Source: an uncultured beta proteobacterium (lineage in GTDB: Bacteria; Pseudomonadota; Gammaproteobacteria; Burkholderiales; Casimicrobiaceae). Taken from it: a DNA stretch of 51,782 nt. Each line of letters starts with the position of its first letter. The first letter of the stretch is position 1. A program made the position numbers and the translations under genes. Under the pieces are notes generated by a model that did no database searches, was not told where the DNA came from, and worked only from the letters and a program-made list of their open reading frames with translations. Where the stretch lies: contig CAIWHR010000377.1 of the NCBI GenBank assembly GCA_903912485.1, positions 1-51,782 of the forward strand. Direction: 5' to 3'. Of the stretch, positions 32,078 through 43,179 are shown in pieces.

Positions 32078-32698
32078 ATGGACGGCCGATCCATGAGCGC
32101 CGCGCAGCTTCCGCCATCTCCGATTCCGAACTGCCGTCCCCTCGAGCTGACTTCAGGGTTCGTGCCGCTGCTCCAGCAATTCTTTGACGCGAACCCCGAA
32201 TATTTTCTTGCGGTGCAGGGAGAACCGGCGACTGCCGGCGAAGCACACGAGGAAATTTACGGGGAGTTGCCGCCCGGTATCGCATTCAGGAAGAAGTGGG
32301 TCATCGGATACGTGGGCCCGGATGACTCGATGGTCGCGGTGGCTGGCTTGGTCTCCGACATATTCGCCCCGGGAGTGTGGAATGTCAGCACATTCATTCT
32401 GGCTACCTCCCGGCATGGTTCTGGCGATGCTCAAGCCCTGTACTCAAGTATCGAGTCGTGGGCAAAGGCCAACGGAGCGTGCTGGCTTCGTCTTGGTGTC
32501 GTACAGGGAAATATTCGGGCCGAGAGGTTCTGGTCTTCTCGTGGTTTCGTTGAAACTCGAAAACGCCACGGATATCAGATTGGGCGACAGGCCAATACAT
32601 TGCGGGTGATGTTCAAGCCGCTTGCCGATGGAACCCTGGAAGAATACTTGTCTCTGGTGCCACGAGACAGGCCGGAAACTTCACAAGCGCCTGGCTGA
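32078..32698 (+). CDS. GNAT-family N-acetyltransferase
   Basis: The 206-residue protein shows the GNAT core. A central strand, MVAVAGLVSDIF, precedes the region for acetyl-CoA binding (RHGSGDAQALYSSIESWAKA). The typical late strand and helix follow (CWLRLGVVQGNIRAERFWS then GFVETRKR). It would transfer an acetyl group to an amine of a small molecule or protein; the substrate is unknown. A start at ATG 32093 is also possible. It is monocistronic, downstream of the terminator. Confidence 0.82.
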   Translation: MDGRSMSAAQLPPSPIPNCRPLELTSGFVPLLQQFFDANPEYFLAVQGEPATAGEAHEEIYGELPPGIAFRKKWVIGYVGPDDSMVAVAGLVSDIFAPGVWNVSTFILATSRHGSGDAQALYSSIESWAKANGACWLRLGVVQGNIRAERFWSSRGFVETRKRHGYQIGRQANTLRVMFKPLADGTLEEYLSLVPRDRPETSQAPG

Positions 32699-32835
32699 CC
32701 ACTTGGCCCGGCAAACACGGTGTCTCACAGCGCAGCCAGGCTCAGCCTCGAGCCGACCGTCGCCACCCGGCACGTTCCGTCGAGGGGAAACGCGCATGCG
32801 CGGCGTTCGTTCGTTGCTGCTGGTCCACCCACAGG

Positions 32836-32960
32836 GCAAGCCGTGGTGGCTGATCGCGGTCTAGTCCAGGACGGCGGCCGGGGTCTACTCCGGCAGCGTT
32901 TCGACGGTGACCGGCCCGGCGTTCGAGCTGGTTCGTGGCAGCGCGTTTGGCTGTCTGGGG
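32836..32960 (+). pseudogene. Decayed copy of the WWNPxESGWG-type C-terminal domain
   Basis: One frame reads GKPWWLIAV, a stop, SRTAA, then GVYSGSVSTVTGPAFELV. This aligns without gaps to GSPWWLIAQLEKAAQ and GVYTGGVSTVTGPPFNSV in the island's FN3 protein, with a nonsense codon inside. The sequence before and after is no longer alignable. No other gene is seen in 32699-33225. Confidence 0.65.
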
Positions 32961-33225
32961 TCGAGACCTCGAGTTCGGCCGGCGGGGACGAGCGGCTCCC
33001 CGCAGTCTCATGCCGTTGCCGACCACGGCCCGACCGCCGGATGCTCGCATTCCCGGCGATGCGCGTGGCAGCTTCCTCCGGCGTATTGCGTGCCGTTCAG
33101 GCTTAGAATGCCTACGGGTACCGCTGGTAACCAGAGTGCATGCTGTCCGCAAGCGCGTGAGCGCCGAAGCCCGACAGCGCTTCCCGAGCAGGCGAGCGCA
33201 ATGGGCGCCTGCCAAGGGGAGACCG

Positions 33226-34215
33226 ATGAATAATCGCCGCAAATTGCTTCTTGCTCTTGGCGCAGGTGCATTTGCCGCCCCGCTCTCGGCCTTCGCGCAA
33301 CCGACGGGGAAAGTCTTCCAGATCGGCTATGTCGGCAACTCGGCGCCGGCGGCGGAAGCCGCCTATGTGGAGGCGTTCCAGCAAGGTCTGCGCGAACGCG
33401 GCTACATCGAAGGCAAGAATATCGTCGTGAATTACCTATGGGCGGGCGGCAGCAACGAGAAAGTTTCCGAGATAATCGCGGAATTCGTGAAACGCAATGT
33501 AGACGTCATCGTTACCTCCGGGACTTTTGCTCCCCTTGCCGCCAAGAAGGCGACTTCCACCATCCCGGTCGTCATGGCATCCGTCGGCGATCCGGTGGGT
33601 ACGGGTATCGTGGAGAGTCTCTCGAGGCCAGGAGGGAACATTACCGGACTGTCGTCCCTGGAACAGGGGCTCATGGGCAAGCGGCTCGAGATCCTGCGCG
33701 ACTTCATTCCCGGTCATAACCGCGTCGCCGTGCTCGCCAATCCCCTGCAACCTTACACACAAGTGACTTTGAGAGCAGCACGATCCGCGGCAGAGGCGCA
33801 ACGCATAACGATCCAGGTGTTCGAAGCCGGCACCTCGGGCGAATTGAATTCTGCCTTTGCCGCGATCGCCAGGGCAAAGCCCGACGCACTGATGGTTCTT
33901 CCTGACAAGCCGTTCTTCTACTCGAATATCGAGATCATTGTGCGGCTTGCGGAAAGACTGCGCATTCCGGCCATCTACCCGTTTGTGGAATTTGTCGAGA
34001 AAGGCGGGTTGGTGCATTACGGAACGAATGTTCCAAGCATGTTCTACCGTGCTGGAGGCTATGTCGACAAGATCCTGAAAGGGGGAAAGCCGAGTGACTT
34101 GCCGATTGAACAGGCCACCCACTTCGAGCTCACCCTCAATTCGAAAACCGCCAAGACCCTGGGCATCAAGGTTCCGCAGACAATCCTGGTGCGCGCTGAC
34201 AAGCTGATCGAATGA
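33226..34215 (+). CDS. ABC-type substrate-binding protein (COG2984-like)
   Basis: The ATG at 33226 gives 329 residues with a signal peptide (NNRRKLLLALGAGAFAAPLSAFA). The two-lobed periplasmic fold is shown by VFQIGYVGNSAPAAEAAYVE, LRERGYIEGKNIVVNY, VDVIVTSGTFAPLAAK and the C-terminal PSDLPIEQATHFELTLN followed by AKTLGIKVP. No permease or ATPase follows; instead its stop overlaps a sensor kinase start (ATGA). It therefore probably serves as the ligand sensor for that kinase rather than for uptake. The ligand is unknown. Confidence 0.9.
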   Translation: MNNRRKLLLALGAGAFAAPLSAFAQPTGKVFQIGYVGNSAPAAEAAYVEAFQQGLRERGYIEGKNIVVNYLWAGGSNEKVSEIIAEFVKRNVDVIVTSGTFAPLAAKKATSTIPVVMASVGDPVGTGIVESLSRPGGNITGLSSLEQGLMGKRLEILRDFIPGHNRVAVLANPLQPYTQVTLRAARSAAEAQRITIQVFEAGTSGELNSAFAAIARAKPDALMVLPDKPFFYSNIEIIVRLAERLRIPAIYPFVEFVEKGGLVHYGTNVPSMFYRAGGYVDKILKGGKPSDLPIEQATHFELTLNSKTAKTLGIKVPQTILVRADKLIE

Positions 34216-36590
34216 ACCCGGGCTGGCGCCTGTTCCCCAAGTACGCCACGCTGATCAGCGCGCTGGTCGGCGGCATGCTGGTGGCGAGCGGCGGCCTCGG
34301 CCTGTACTTTTCCTACATCGAGAATCAGCAGCACCTGATCGCGCTGCAGCGCGAGAAGGCGCAGGCCGCCGCCACACGCATCGAGCAGTACGTCCGCGAC
34401 ATCGAGCACCAGCTCGGTTGGACCGCACTGGCTCAGGCTCGCGCGGGCGACAACCTGATCGAACAGCGCCGCTTCGAATACCTGAAACTGCTGCGCCAGG
34501 TGCCGGCGATCACCGAAGTGGCCTGGATCGACGCAAGCGGCCGCGAGCAGATCAAGGTGTCGCGCCTTGCGATGGACGAGAGCGGAAGAGATACCGACCT
34601 GTCAAAGGCCCCGGAATTTCTCGAAGCCAGGTCAGGCAAGGCGTGGTACAGCCCGGTGTACTTCCGCAACGAGACCGAGCCCTACATGACGATTTCGCGC
34701 CCCGCCGGCGGCGGGGGCGTCACCATCGCCGAGGTAAACCTCAAGTTCGTCTGGGATGTGGTGTCGCGCATCAGAATCGGGCAGGCCGGAGTCGCCTTCG
34801 TGGTCAGCGCTGAGGGCACGCTGATCGCGCACCCGGACATCAGCCTGGTGCTGAAGAAGACCGACATGTCCATGCTCCCCCAGGTTGCAGCCCTGGCAGC
34901 CGCCACGGACGCCGATGCGGATGGCGCCGCGCCATCCATCGCGCGCGACTTGAAGGCTGTCGAAGTCCTCACCGCTCACGCCCGCATCCCGACGCTCGAC
35001 TGGACCGTGTTCGTCGAGCTGCCGCTGGCCGAGGCGTTTCAGCCGGCTTACTCGTCGTTCCAGCGCCTGGGGGTGCTCCTGCTTGCGGGTCTGGTGGTGT
35101 CGATGCTGGCGAGTTTCTTCCTGGCCCGACTCATGGTGCGGCCGATCCGCGCGCTGCAGGAAGGCGCGCAAAGGATCGGAGAGGGCAAGCTCGAGCAGCA
35201 AATCGACATTGGCACCGGCGACGAGCTCGACGCTCTCGCCGGGCAGTTCAACCAGATGGCGGCGCGGCTCAAGGAGAGCCATGCCGGACTCGAACGCAAG
35301 GTCGAGGAACGCACCCACGATCTTACCGAGGCGCTGGAGCAGCAGACCGCGACCAGCGAGATCCTGCGGGTGATCTCGAGTTCGCCGTCGGATGTCCAGC
35401 CGGTCTTCGATATCATTGCGGAGTCGGCCGTTCAGCTCTGTCGCGCCCAGTTCTGCGCTGTCTTGCGGCTTGACGGAGATCTGCTCCACCTCGTCGCCCA
35501 CCGCGGGTTGTCGGGTGCAGGCCTGGAAGCCTATCGTCGGGTGTTCCCGACGCCGGTTTCGAGCGGCACCGTGGCCGGCCGCTCGCTGCTCGACCGCGCC
35601 GTCGTTCAGGTCCCGGATGTGCACGCCGACCCCGACTACGCGTACAAGTCTGTCGGGCTCGCGACCCCGTATCAGGCGATCTTCGGCATACCGCTGCTGC
35701 GCGAAGGTCAGCCGCTCGGCGCCATCGCGGTCTCGCGCATCGATCCCGGCTCTCTTTCCGAACGCGAGGTCGAGGTCCTGAAGACCTTCGCCGACCAGGC
35801 GGTCATCGCCATCGAGAACGTCCGTTTGTTCAACGAAATCCAGGAAAAGAGCCTGCAACTGGAGCTCGCAAACCGCCACAAGTCGGAATTCCTTTCCAAC
35901 ATGTCGCACGAACTGAGGACGCCTTTGAACGCCATCATCGGCTTTTCCGAGGTGCTGTTGGAAAGGATGTTCGGGGAGATGAACGAAAAGCAGGAGGACT
36001 ACCTGAAGGACATCCACTCCTCGGGCCAGCATCTGCTGTCGCTGATCAATGACATCCTCGACCTCGCCAAAGTCGAGGCGGGACGCATGGAACTGAATCT
36101 CACCACGTTCGATCTGCCCGCCGCGATCGACAATGCTCTCGCCTTGATTCGCGAGCGAGCCATGCGCCACCGCATCGCGCTCGCGGTCGAGATCGATCCG
36201 CAACTGGGCCCACTGAATGCGGACGAGCGCAAGCTCAAGCAGATCCTGCTCAATTTGCTGTCGAACGCGGTGAAATTCACGCCCGAGGGCGGCCGGATTG
36301 CCGTCACCGCGCGTCGGACTGGGCGCATGGTCGAAATCGCCGTGAGTGACACGGGCATCGGCATCGCGCCTGAAGACCATGCCGCAGTATTCGAGGAATT
36401 CAAGCAGGTCGGCACGGACTATACGCGCAAGGCCGAGGGCACCGGACTGGGCCTCGCGCTGACGAGCAAGCTGGTGAAATTGCACGGCGGCGCGATGCGC
36501 CTGGAGAGCGAGCCCGGCAAAGGCTCGACCTTCGCCTTTACGCTGCCGTTGAATATTGGGGTGCCGGGATCGGCCGCAACACCCGCCTGA
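34212..36590 (+). CDS. Cache-HAMP-GAF sensor histidine kinase
   Basis: This 792-residue membrane kinase begins with a transmembrane helix (YATLISALVGGMLVASGGLGL) and a periplasmic dCache-like sensor (about 35-280). A second helix (LGVLLLAGLVVSMLASFFLA) leads to a HAMP domain (MVRPIRALQEGAQRIGEG). A GAF domain covers about 390-545. The HisKA phosphoacceptor is in NMSHELRTPLNAIIGFSE, and the HATPase domain has N, G1 and G2 boxes (NLLSNAVKFTPEGG, DTGIGIAP, GTGLGLALTSKLV). It lacks its own receiver domain; the next two genes supply receivers. It should autophosphorylate in response to the periplasmic ligand. Confidence 0.94.
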   Translation: MNPGWRLFPKYATLISALVGGMLVASGGLGLYFSYIENQQHLIALQREKAQAAATRIEQYVRDIEHQLGWTALAQARAGDNLIEQRRFEYLKLLRQVPAITEVAWIDASGREQIKVSRLAMDESGRDTDLSKAPEFLEARSGKAWYSPVYFRNETEPYMTISRPAGGGGVTIAEVNLKFVWDVVSRIRIGQAGVAFVVSAEGTLIAHPDISLVLKKTDMSMLPQVAALAAATDADADGAAPSIARDLKAVEVLTAHARIPTLDWTVFVELPLAEAFQPAYSSFQRLGVLLLAGLVVSMLASFFLARLMVRPIRALQEGAQRIGEGKLEQQIDIGTGDELDALAGQFNQMAARLKESHAGLERKVEERTHDLTEALEQQTATSEILRVISSSPSDVQPVFDIIAESAVQLCRAQFCAVLRLDGDLLHLVAHRGLSGAGLEAYRRVFPTPVSSGTVAGRSLLDRAVVQVPDVHADPDYAYKSVGLATPYQAIFGIPLLREGQPLGAIAVSRIDPGSLSEREVEVLKTFADQAVIAIENVRLFNEIQEKSLQLELANRHKSEFLSNMSHELRTPLNAIIGFSEVLLERMFGEMNEKQEDYLKDIHSSGQHLLSLINDILDLAKVEAGRMELNLTTFDLPAAIDNALALIRERAMRHRIALAVEIDPQLGPLNADERKLKQILLNLLSNAVKFTPEGGRIAVTARRTGRMVEIAVSDTGIGIAPEDHAAVFEEFKQVGTDYTRKAEGTGLGLALTSKLVKLHGGAMRLESEPGKGSTFAFTLPLNIGVPGSAATPA

Positions 36591-36619
36591 ATGCGAACGC
36601 CATCGAGGGCACCGATGTC

Positions 36620-36999
36620 ATGGCAAACGAACTCATCCTGATCGTCGAGGACAACGAGAAGAATCGCAAGCTCGTGCGCGACGTGCTGCAGTTCAAGGGC
36701 TACCGCACTATCGAGGCGGAAACCGGTGAAGTCGCAGTGACGCTCGCAAAGCAGCACAAGCCTGATCTCATACTGATGGATTACCAGCTGCCCGGCATCG
36801 ACGGCATCGAGACGTTTCGACGAGTCCGCGGCGAGGCATCGACTGCGCATATCCCCATCGTGGCGGTTACGGCTTCGGCCATGCCGGAGGATGCGAAGAA
36901 GATGATGGACGCCGGCTTCGACGGCTTCCAGACCAAGCCGCTCAACGTGAAGCAATTCATGCAGGCGGTGGCGGACCTGTTTTCCGCAAAGGCGGCCGG

Positions 37000-37003
<4 letters not shown>
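36620..37003 (+). CDS. Single-domain response regulator
   Basis: This 127-residue CheY/DivK-type receiver has the acidic pair in [10 protein letters not shown], the phosphoacceptor Asp in [14 protein letters not shown], Thr/Ser in VAVTASAM and Lys in FQTKPLN. No output domain is present. It lies 29 bp after the kinase and its stop overlaps the next gene (ATGA). It probably takes phosphate from the kinase and acts by protein contact or as a phosphate relay. Confidence 0.93.
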
Positions 37004-38118
<1,115 letters not shown>

Positions 38119-38352
38119 GCCGGTGGCGCGACCGCCTCACCGAAGTGCGAATGATCGTCGAGCCCGGCGCGTGCCGTCTTGCCGCGGAGTCGGCGAGCGA
38201 GGCGAGCATGCCGGTCCTGCGGCAATTCCCGAAGCGCTCCGCTGACGGTAAGATCCGTCTGCCCTGCGTGTCCATCGGCGCCGGGAATTGTCGGCTTGCG
38301 GATGGCTCGCCGGACGACCCGAAGCATACATTTCCACACAGGAGAGAAGGAC

Positions 38353-38739
38353 ATGCGGGTAGCCAAGGAAAGCGTGGACATCAGGATGGAGATTCCCGGC
38401 GCGGTGATCCGTCAGCGAACGGACTTCGGCGATGCCACCGGCCTGGGGAAGATCAGTGCCGAGTACTTCAGTCTCTCCGCGGGCGTCGATACCACCCCGC
38501 TGTTCAAGGGGCTCGACGGTGACCTGTGCCAGTGCCCCCACTGGGGCTTCGTCCTGCGCGGGCAGCTCACGACGACCGACGCGACCGGCGTGCAGGAGAC
38601 GGTCGGAGCGGACGACCTGTTCTACTGGCCTCCCGGGCACAACGTGAAGGTCGACGCGGACGCGGAGATCATCATGTTCAGCCCGCAGCGCCAGCACACT
38701 CACGTCATCGACCACATGATCGGGAAGGTGAAGGGTTAG
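38353..38739 (+). CDS. Cupin-domain protein
   Basis: The ATG at 38353 follows AGGAGAGAAGG, a strong ribosome site, and gives 128 residues. A small beta-barrel pattern is visible: LCQCPHWGFVLRGQLTTTDA, then GADDLFYWPPGHNVKVDADA and the late QRQHTHVIDHM. His and acidic residues could bind a metal, but the canonical cupin GX5HXH motif is only partly matched. It lies alone between the cyclase gene and the convergent transglutaminase. The substrate is unknown. Confidence 0.78.
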   Translation: MRVAKESVDIRMEIPGAVIRQRTDFGDATGLGKISAEYFSLSAGVDTTPLFKGLDGDLCQCPHWGFVLRGQLTTTDATGVQETVGADDLFYWPPGHNVKVDADAEIIMFSPQRQHTHVIDHMIGKVKG

Positions 38740-38802
38740 GTCCGGCACCCGGGCGGCGCATCGAGCCGGGGGAGAGAGCGAAAGTCAGCTTTCGACGTCG
38801 GC

Positions 38803-39618
38803 TCAGCCGGTGCGCACTTCGTCGGTCCAGACGCTGAAGCTCGTCAGCGTGGAGGGGCCGAACGCGGTGCTGATCGCGACATCGGCCGCGTCGCGGCCTC
38901 GCGCGACGAGCACCCTGCCGACCCGCGGCGTGTTGTTGCGGGCGTCGAACGTGTACCAGTGGCCGTCGAGGAAGGCTTCGAACCACGCCGAGAAGTCCAT
39001 CGGGCCGTGCGGCGGCGGCACGCCCATGTCGCCGAGGTAGCCGGTGCAGTAGCGTGCCGGGATGTTCATGCACCTGCAAAAGGCCACGGCGAGGTGCGTG
39101 AAGTCGCGGCAGACGCCGGCCTTGTCGTGGAAAGCCTCGAGCGCCGTTCGCGTCCTGCGCGCGTGCTCGTAGCCGAAGGTGATGTGACGATGGACATGGT
39201 CGCAGATCGCCTGAACGCGGCCCCACCCCGTTGGCGCCTGCCCGAAGAGCTTCCACGCGGTCTCGGACAGTCGATCGGTTTCGCAATACCGGCTTCCCAT
39301 CAGGAACAGAAGGGCTTCGTCCGGCAGCGCCTGCACCGGAAGTTGTCGCGCCAGCGGAACGATCACATCGGGCGCTCCGCTGTCGTTCACAATGGCGTTG
39401 GCAAAGACGCGCGTGCGGCCCTGCGGTGCAACGATGCGGGTGCACCAGTTGCCGAAGCTGTCACGATAGGCTGCGACCGGGACTGGCGGGTCGAAAACCA
39501 GATCGTCGCGACCGACCAGATCGGAGACGCGCGTGTAGTGGACGTTCAGGTTGAAGATCATCGGGGTTGGCTGCGGACAGTCGTAGATCATTTCAAAGCC
39601 GACGCGAATCTTCATCAT
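38803..39618 (-). CDS. Transglutaminase-like cysteine protease family protein
   Basis: The ATG at 39618 (MMKIRVGFEM) gives 271 residues; the track's 455-residue frame starts inside the ATPase gene. An N-terminal beta domain (about 1-100) precedes the transglutaminase core. Catalytic Cys is in AGVCRDFTHLAVAFCR, and the region expected to hold the His reads MDFSAWFEAFLDGHWYTFDA, with Ser where many family members have His. The downstream Asp (FDARNN) is present. Proteins of this type cleave or cross-link peptide bonds; activity is uncertain. It lies 71 bp downstream of the exporter ATPase and may be cotranscribed. Confidence 0.87.
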   Translation of the reverse strand: MMKIRVGFEMIYDCPQPTPMIFNLNVHYTRVSDLVGRDDLVFDPPVPVAAYRDSFGNWCTRIVAPQGRTRVFANAIVNDSGAPDVIVPLARQLPVQALPDEALLFLMGSRYCETDRLSETAWKLFGQAPTGWGRVQAICDHVHRHITFGYEHARRTRTALEAFHDKAGVCRDFTHLAVAFCRCMNIPARYCTGYLGDMGVPPPHGPMDFSAWFEAFLDGHWYTFDARNNTPRVGRVLVARGRDAADVAISTAFGPSTLTSFSVWTDEVRTG

Positions 39619-39689
39619 GGTCTCCGGTTTCCGCCAGACGGGGCCGAGCAGGGCCGCCGCCGCTTTCAGCCGCCCGACGGCGGATCCGC

Positions 39690-40454
39690 TCACGAAGCCG
39701 CAATCTGCCCGTCGACGACCTCGATGGTCCTGTCGCAGCGATCGGCGAGCACGGCATTGTGCGTGACGAACAACACGGTCGTGCCGTGGTCCCGATTGAA
39801 TCGGCGCAGCAGTGCAAACACCTCGTCGGCGCTCCTGGTGTCGAGGTTGCCGGTGGGCTCGTCCGCGAGCAGCAGCGGCGGGTCCATCGCCAACGCGCGC
39901 GCGAGCGCCACACGCTGCTGCTGGCCGCCGCTGAGGTTTCCGGCCGGATTGTCCTGCCAGCGCTTCAGGCCGACGGCGTCGATCAGGACGGCGGCACGGA
40001 CGCGCATCGCGTCGTTCGGAAATCCGGCCGCGCCGAGCATGGGCATCATCACGTTCTCGACGGCGGTGAACGCCGTGATCAGATTGTGGTGCTGGAACAC
40101 GAACCCGATGCTGTGTCCGCGCAAGCGCGTCAGCGCGCCGTCGTCCAGGCGGGTGGTTTCCCTGCCGCATACAGCCAGCGTCCCCGACGTGGGTCGGTCG
40201 AGGAGTCCGACGATGTTGAGGAGCGTGCTCTTGCCCGATCCCGAAGGTCCCACGACCGCGCAGAATTCGCCGCGTTGAACGACCAGGTCGATGCCGTGCA
40301 GCACCTCGGTCGCAATCGGGGTGCCGGCATGGTAGATCTTGCGCACACGGCGAAGCTGCACGACGACGGGACCTGCGACTGCGTCCGGCGGAGCGCGGTC
40401 ATCCGCATCCGTCGGAACGCCAGCGGCGGCGACCGGGCGTCGAGCATCAACCAC
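39690..40454 (-). CDS. ABC transporter ATP-binding protein (MacB/LolD-type)
   Basis: The protein (about 254 residues from a GTG at 40454) powers the adjacent FtsX-type permease. Walker A is [12 protein letters not shown], the Q-loop is FVFQHHNLI, the signature is [15 protein letters not shown], Walker B is [12 protein letters not shown], and the switch His is in LFVTHN. The track start at 40487 would overlap the permease further. The GTG overlaps the permease's last codons by 8 bp, a normal coupling. Together with the HlyD-type protein it forms a tripartite exporter. Confidence 0.93.
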   Translation of the reverse strand: MVDARRPVAAAGVPTDADDRAPPDAVAGPVVVQLRRVRKIYHAGTPIATEVLHGIDLVVQRGEFCAVVGPSGSGKSTLLNIVGLLDRPTSGTLAVCGRETTRLDDGALTRLRGHSIGFVFQHHNLITAFTAVENVMMPMLGAAGFPNDAMRVRAAVLIDAVGLKRWQDNPAGNLSGGQQQRVALARALAMDPPLLLADEPTGNLDTRSADEVFALLRRFNRDHGTTVLFVTHNAVLADRCDRTIEVVDGQIAAS

Positions 40455-41688
40455 GGATCGCGACCACGGGGTCCAGACGCGCCGCACGTCGCGCCGGTGC
40501 TACGGCGGACAGCAGGCCGGTGGCCGTTGCAAGCAGCAGCGCCACGGTGAACAGCGCGGGATCGAGCACCAGCGGGAAGAGCGCGGTCCCGTCGGCATTC
40601 TTCGCCGCGCGCTGCCAAAGGAAGAGGCCCAGCGCGCCGGCAGCGCTGCCGACGACCGAGCCGCCCAGCCCGAGCAGGGCACCCTGGAGGAGAAACAGGC
40701 GCAGGATCTGCGCCCGGGAGATGCCCATCGCACGAAGGATGCCGATTTCGCGCGACTTCTGAACCACCGCCACGGCAAGCACGCTGGCGATGCCGAAGGC
40801 GACGGACAATCCGACAAAGAACCGGATCGCGGTGTTGGCCGTGGTCTGCGCGCTGACGGCAGTGAAGAACTGGGCATTGGTCCTGATCCAGCTGTCGGCC
40901 TCGACGCCGGTCGCGGTGGTGATGCGCTGCGCGATGACCTCCGCGGCGTAGACGTCCGCTACCGACACCTCGAGACTGGTCGCGCCACCGGGGAGGCCGA
41001 GCAGGCTTTGCGCGGTATGGAGCGCCATGTAAGTGATGCGCTGATTCGCCGGCTTGTTGCCGAGATCGAATATTCCGAGGATCGTCAGCGTGCTGGCGGT
41101 GCCGTCGGCGGTCGCCACGCGCAGCTTGTCGCCGAGGTCGACGCCGAGGTCGCTGGCGAGTTCGGTCCCGACCAGGATGTCCGCGGCGGCAACCTGCGCA
41201 CTGCCCCGGACGATCTTGTCGCCGATGTCGACGATCCGGAGGTACGCGTCGGGCTCGATTCCCGCCACGGTTACCGCGCGGCTCGCAGCGCCGCGCACGA
41301 CCAGCGCGGAGCCTCCCGCCACCGGCGACACCACCAGCACGTCGGGCATCGCCCGGATCTGGGTCGCCACCGTCTGCCATTGGTCGATCGACTTCAGGCG
41401 CTGCAGCGGCGGCTGCACCGTCGGCCCCTCGACTTCGCCGCCGGCGGCATCGCCGCCCTGCCGCAGCGGTCGCGACACCTCCTGCGGCGGCAGCAGCTGG
41501 ATGTGGGCCTGGGCCGACAACACGCGATGGATGAGATTGGTCTGGAGGCCGGCCATCAGTGCCGACATGAACACGATGACGGCGACCCCGAGCGCCACGC
41601 CGGAGACGATGAACAGCGTCTGCAGCCGACCCTCGCGCAGGAAGCGGATCGCGACGATCCACTCGAACGGCAGCCAGGGCTTGAACAT
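40447..41688 (-). CDS. FtsX/MacB-like ABC transporter permease
   Basis: This 413-residue permease has the four-helix MacB/LolC arrangement. One N-terminal helix ([21 protein letters not shown]) is followed by a large periplasmic domain (about 50-285). Three C-terminal helices ([60 protein letters not shown]) complete it. The coupling motif [19 protein letters not shown] contacts the ATPase. Such mechanotransmission permeases drive export of lipoproteins, peptides or macrolides from the periplasm. It lies 17 bp after the adaptor gene. Confidence 0.92.
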   Translation of the reverse strand: MFKPWLPFEWIVAIRFLREGRLQTLFIVSGVALGVAVIVFMSALMAGLQTNLIHRVLSAQAHIQLLPPQEVSRPLRQGGDAAGGEVEGPTVQPPLQRLKSIDQWQTVATQIRAMPDVLVVSPVAGGSALVVRGAASRAVTVAGIEPDAYLRIVDIGDKIVRGSAQVAAADILVGTELASDLGVDLGDKLRVATADGTASTLTILGIFDLGNKPANQRITYMALHTAQSLLGLPGGATSLEVSVADVYAAEVIAQRITTATGVEADSWIRTNAQFFTAVSAQTTANTAIRFFVGLSVAFGIASVLAVAVVQKSREIGILRAMGISRAQILRLFLLQGALLGLGGSVVGSAAGALGLFLWQRAAKNADGTALFPLVLDPALFTVALLLATATGLLSAVAPARRAARLDPVVAIRG

Positions 41689-41705
41689 GGCGCGCGATCA
41701 AGCGG

Positions 41706-43109
41706 TCATGGCGGCGACGGCGCCGCGGGTGCCAACCGGACGTGCGCGCCGGCCACGATCGCTGCGTCGACCGGGATCACATGGTCGCCCTCGGCGAGCC
41801 CTTCGAGCACCTCGGCGAAGCCGCCGCTGTTCAGACCCAGCCGGACCGGCCGCCGTACGGCCCGGCCGGCCTCGACCCGAAGCACCCACGGTGTCGCGCC
41901 ATCCGCGTCGTGCACCGAACTGGCTGGAATCAGGAGTGCGTTCGGCCGGCGTGCCACGGCGATGTCCACCGACACCGTCATGTCCTGCCGGAGTCCCGGA
42001 GGGGGAGAATCCACGTCGAGCTTCACTTCAACCGCGCCGGTCTGCGCGTTCACGCCGGGGTTGATGTAAGCCAGCTGGACGGGAAACCGCTGCTTTGGAT
42101 AGGCATCCGCCGACGCCAGAGCCTGCTGGCCCAACGCGAGGACCCCCAGGTTCTTCTCGTCGATCTCGACGATGAGTTGCGTGCGCCCCTGCGGTGACAG
42201 CGTCATCAGCAGCTTGCCGGGCTGCACCACGTCACCCGCCTCGACATTGCGCCCGATCAGCGTGCCGGCGACCGGCGCGACAATGACCGAGTAGCCGGTG
42301 CGGGCCTGAGCCGCCTGGACGCCGGCCTGCGCTCCGACGATGTCGGCTTCGGCAAGCGCGCGGCCGCTGCCCGAGGCGCCCGTCGTATCGAGCTGCTTTC
42401 CGGCTACGCGCAGCTGAGCGTCGGCCAGGTCGACCGCCTTGCGAAACTCGTCCAGCGCGGCGGCACTGATGAAACCGCTCTGGGCGAGCTTCTGGTTCCG
42501 GCCGAGCGTCGCGCGTGCGTTGTCGAGGCTTGTCTGCGCCTGCCTGAGCGTCTGCTCGGCCACCGGCTGCTGAACTTCGCGCAGTTGGCGAAGGCGCAGC
42601 TGCGCCTGGACGACTGCCGCGTCGGCCTGGCGTCCCGCGGCCTTGAGTTCGGCGGATTCGAGCTCGACGAGCAGGTCGCCAGCCTTCACGACCTGGCCTT
42701 CGGCAACGGGCACGCGCAGTACGGTTCCGGTCATCTGCGAACCGACGTCGATGCGATGCGGCGTCTCGACGTGGCCGCTTGCCACCACCGTCTGCACGAA
42801 GTCGCGCCGCAGGACTGCGTCGGAAGCGACCAGCGGTCCGCGCCACCAGAGCACCAGCACCGTGGCGAGCGCGACTGCAGCGAGCGGAATCGCCAGCAGC
42901 TTCCAGCGAAATCCGGGGGTCGGCGGATCACCGACGATCGCATCGGGGCTCGTTGCCGCCGGCGGACTCGAAGGACGGGTCGAGGGCACTGCCGGCGTCG
43001 GGGGCGATGCGATCACGGCCAGTTCCGATCGGTCGGAAGTTGCGTCCCTGCCTTCCTGCTTCATCACGACTTCCAAGAATTCGCGGAGTTCCTCCAGCTT
43101 GCGCGTCAT
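41706..43109 (-). CDS. HlyD/MacA-like periplasmic adaptor protein
   Basis: The ATG at 43109 (MTRKLEELREFLE) gives 467 residues. After a cytoplasmic Pro-rich segment comes one membrane helix (WKLLAIPLAAVALATVLVLWW). The membrane-fusion fold follows: barrel-sandwich half (GTVLRVPVAEGQVVKAGDLL), a helical hairpin (AQLRLRQLREVQQPVAEQTL to ALDEFRKAVDLADAQLRVA), the second half (SVIVAPVAGTLIGRNVEAGD) and beta-barrel and membrane-proximal domains. The outer-membrane partner is not encoded nearby and is presumably TolC-like. It is the first exporter gene of the minus-strand operon, 70 bp after the SbtA-like gene. Confidence 0.92.
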   Translation of the reverse strand: MTRKLEELREFLEVVMKQEGRDATSDRSELAVIASPPTPAVPSTRPSSPPAATSPDAIVGDPPTPGFRWKLLAIPLAAVALATVLVLWWRGPLVASDAVLRRDFVQTVVASGHVETPHRIDVGSQMTGTVLRVPVAEGQVVKAGDLLVELESAELKAAGRQADAAVVQAQLRLRQLREVQQPVAEQTLRQAQTSLDNARATLGRNQKLAQSGFISAAALDEFRKAVDLADAQLRVAGKQLDTTGASGSGRALAEADIVGAQAGVQAAQARTGYSVIVAPVAGTLIGRNVEAGDVVQPGKLLMTLSPQGRTQLIVEIDEKNLGVLALGQQALASADAYPKQRFPVQLAYINPGVNAQTGAVEVKLDVDSPPPGLRQDMTVSVDIAVARRPNALLIPASSVHDADGATPWVLRVEAGRAVRRPVRLGLNSGGFAEVLEGLAEGDHVIPVDAAIVAGAHVRLAPAAPSPP

Positions 43110-43179
43110 GCGCCGCCGACTCTGTGCGGCAGCGCTCACTGCACCGGCGATCGTGCGTGGTCGGCCGCGAAACAGCCGC

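Noticed and set aside
33226-34215. Complete ABC importer at the substrate-binding gene
   Set aside because: No permease or ATPase adjoins it; the downstream gene is a sensor kinase with an overlapping start.
34632-36485. 617-codon minus-strand ORF
   Set aside because: It is antisense to the histidine kinase, whose HAMP, GAF, HisKA and HATPase motifs are all intact.
40339-42069. 576-codon plus-strand ORF
   Set aside because: It is antisense to the permease and adaptor genes and has no recognisable domain.
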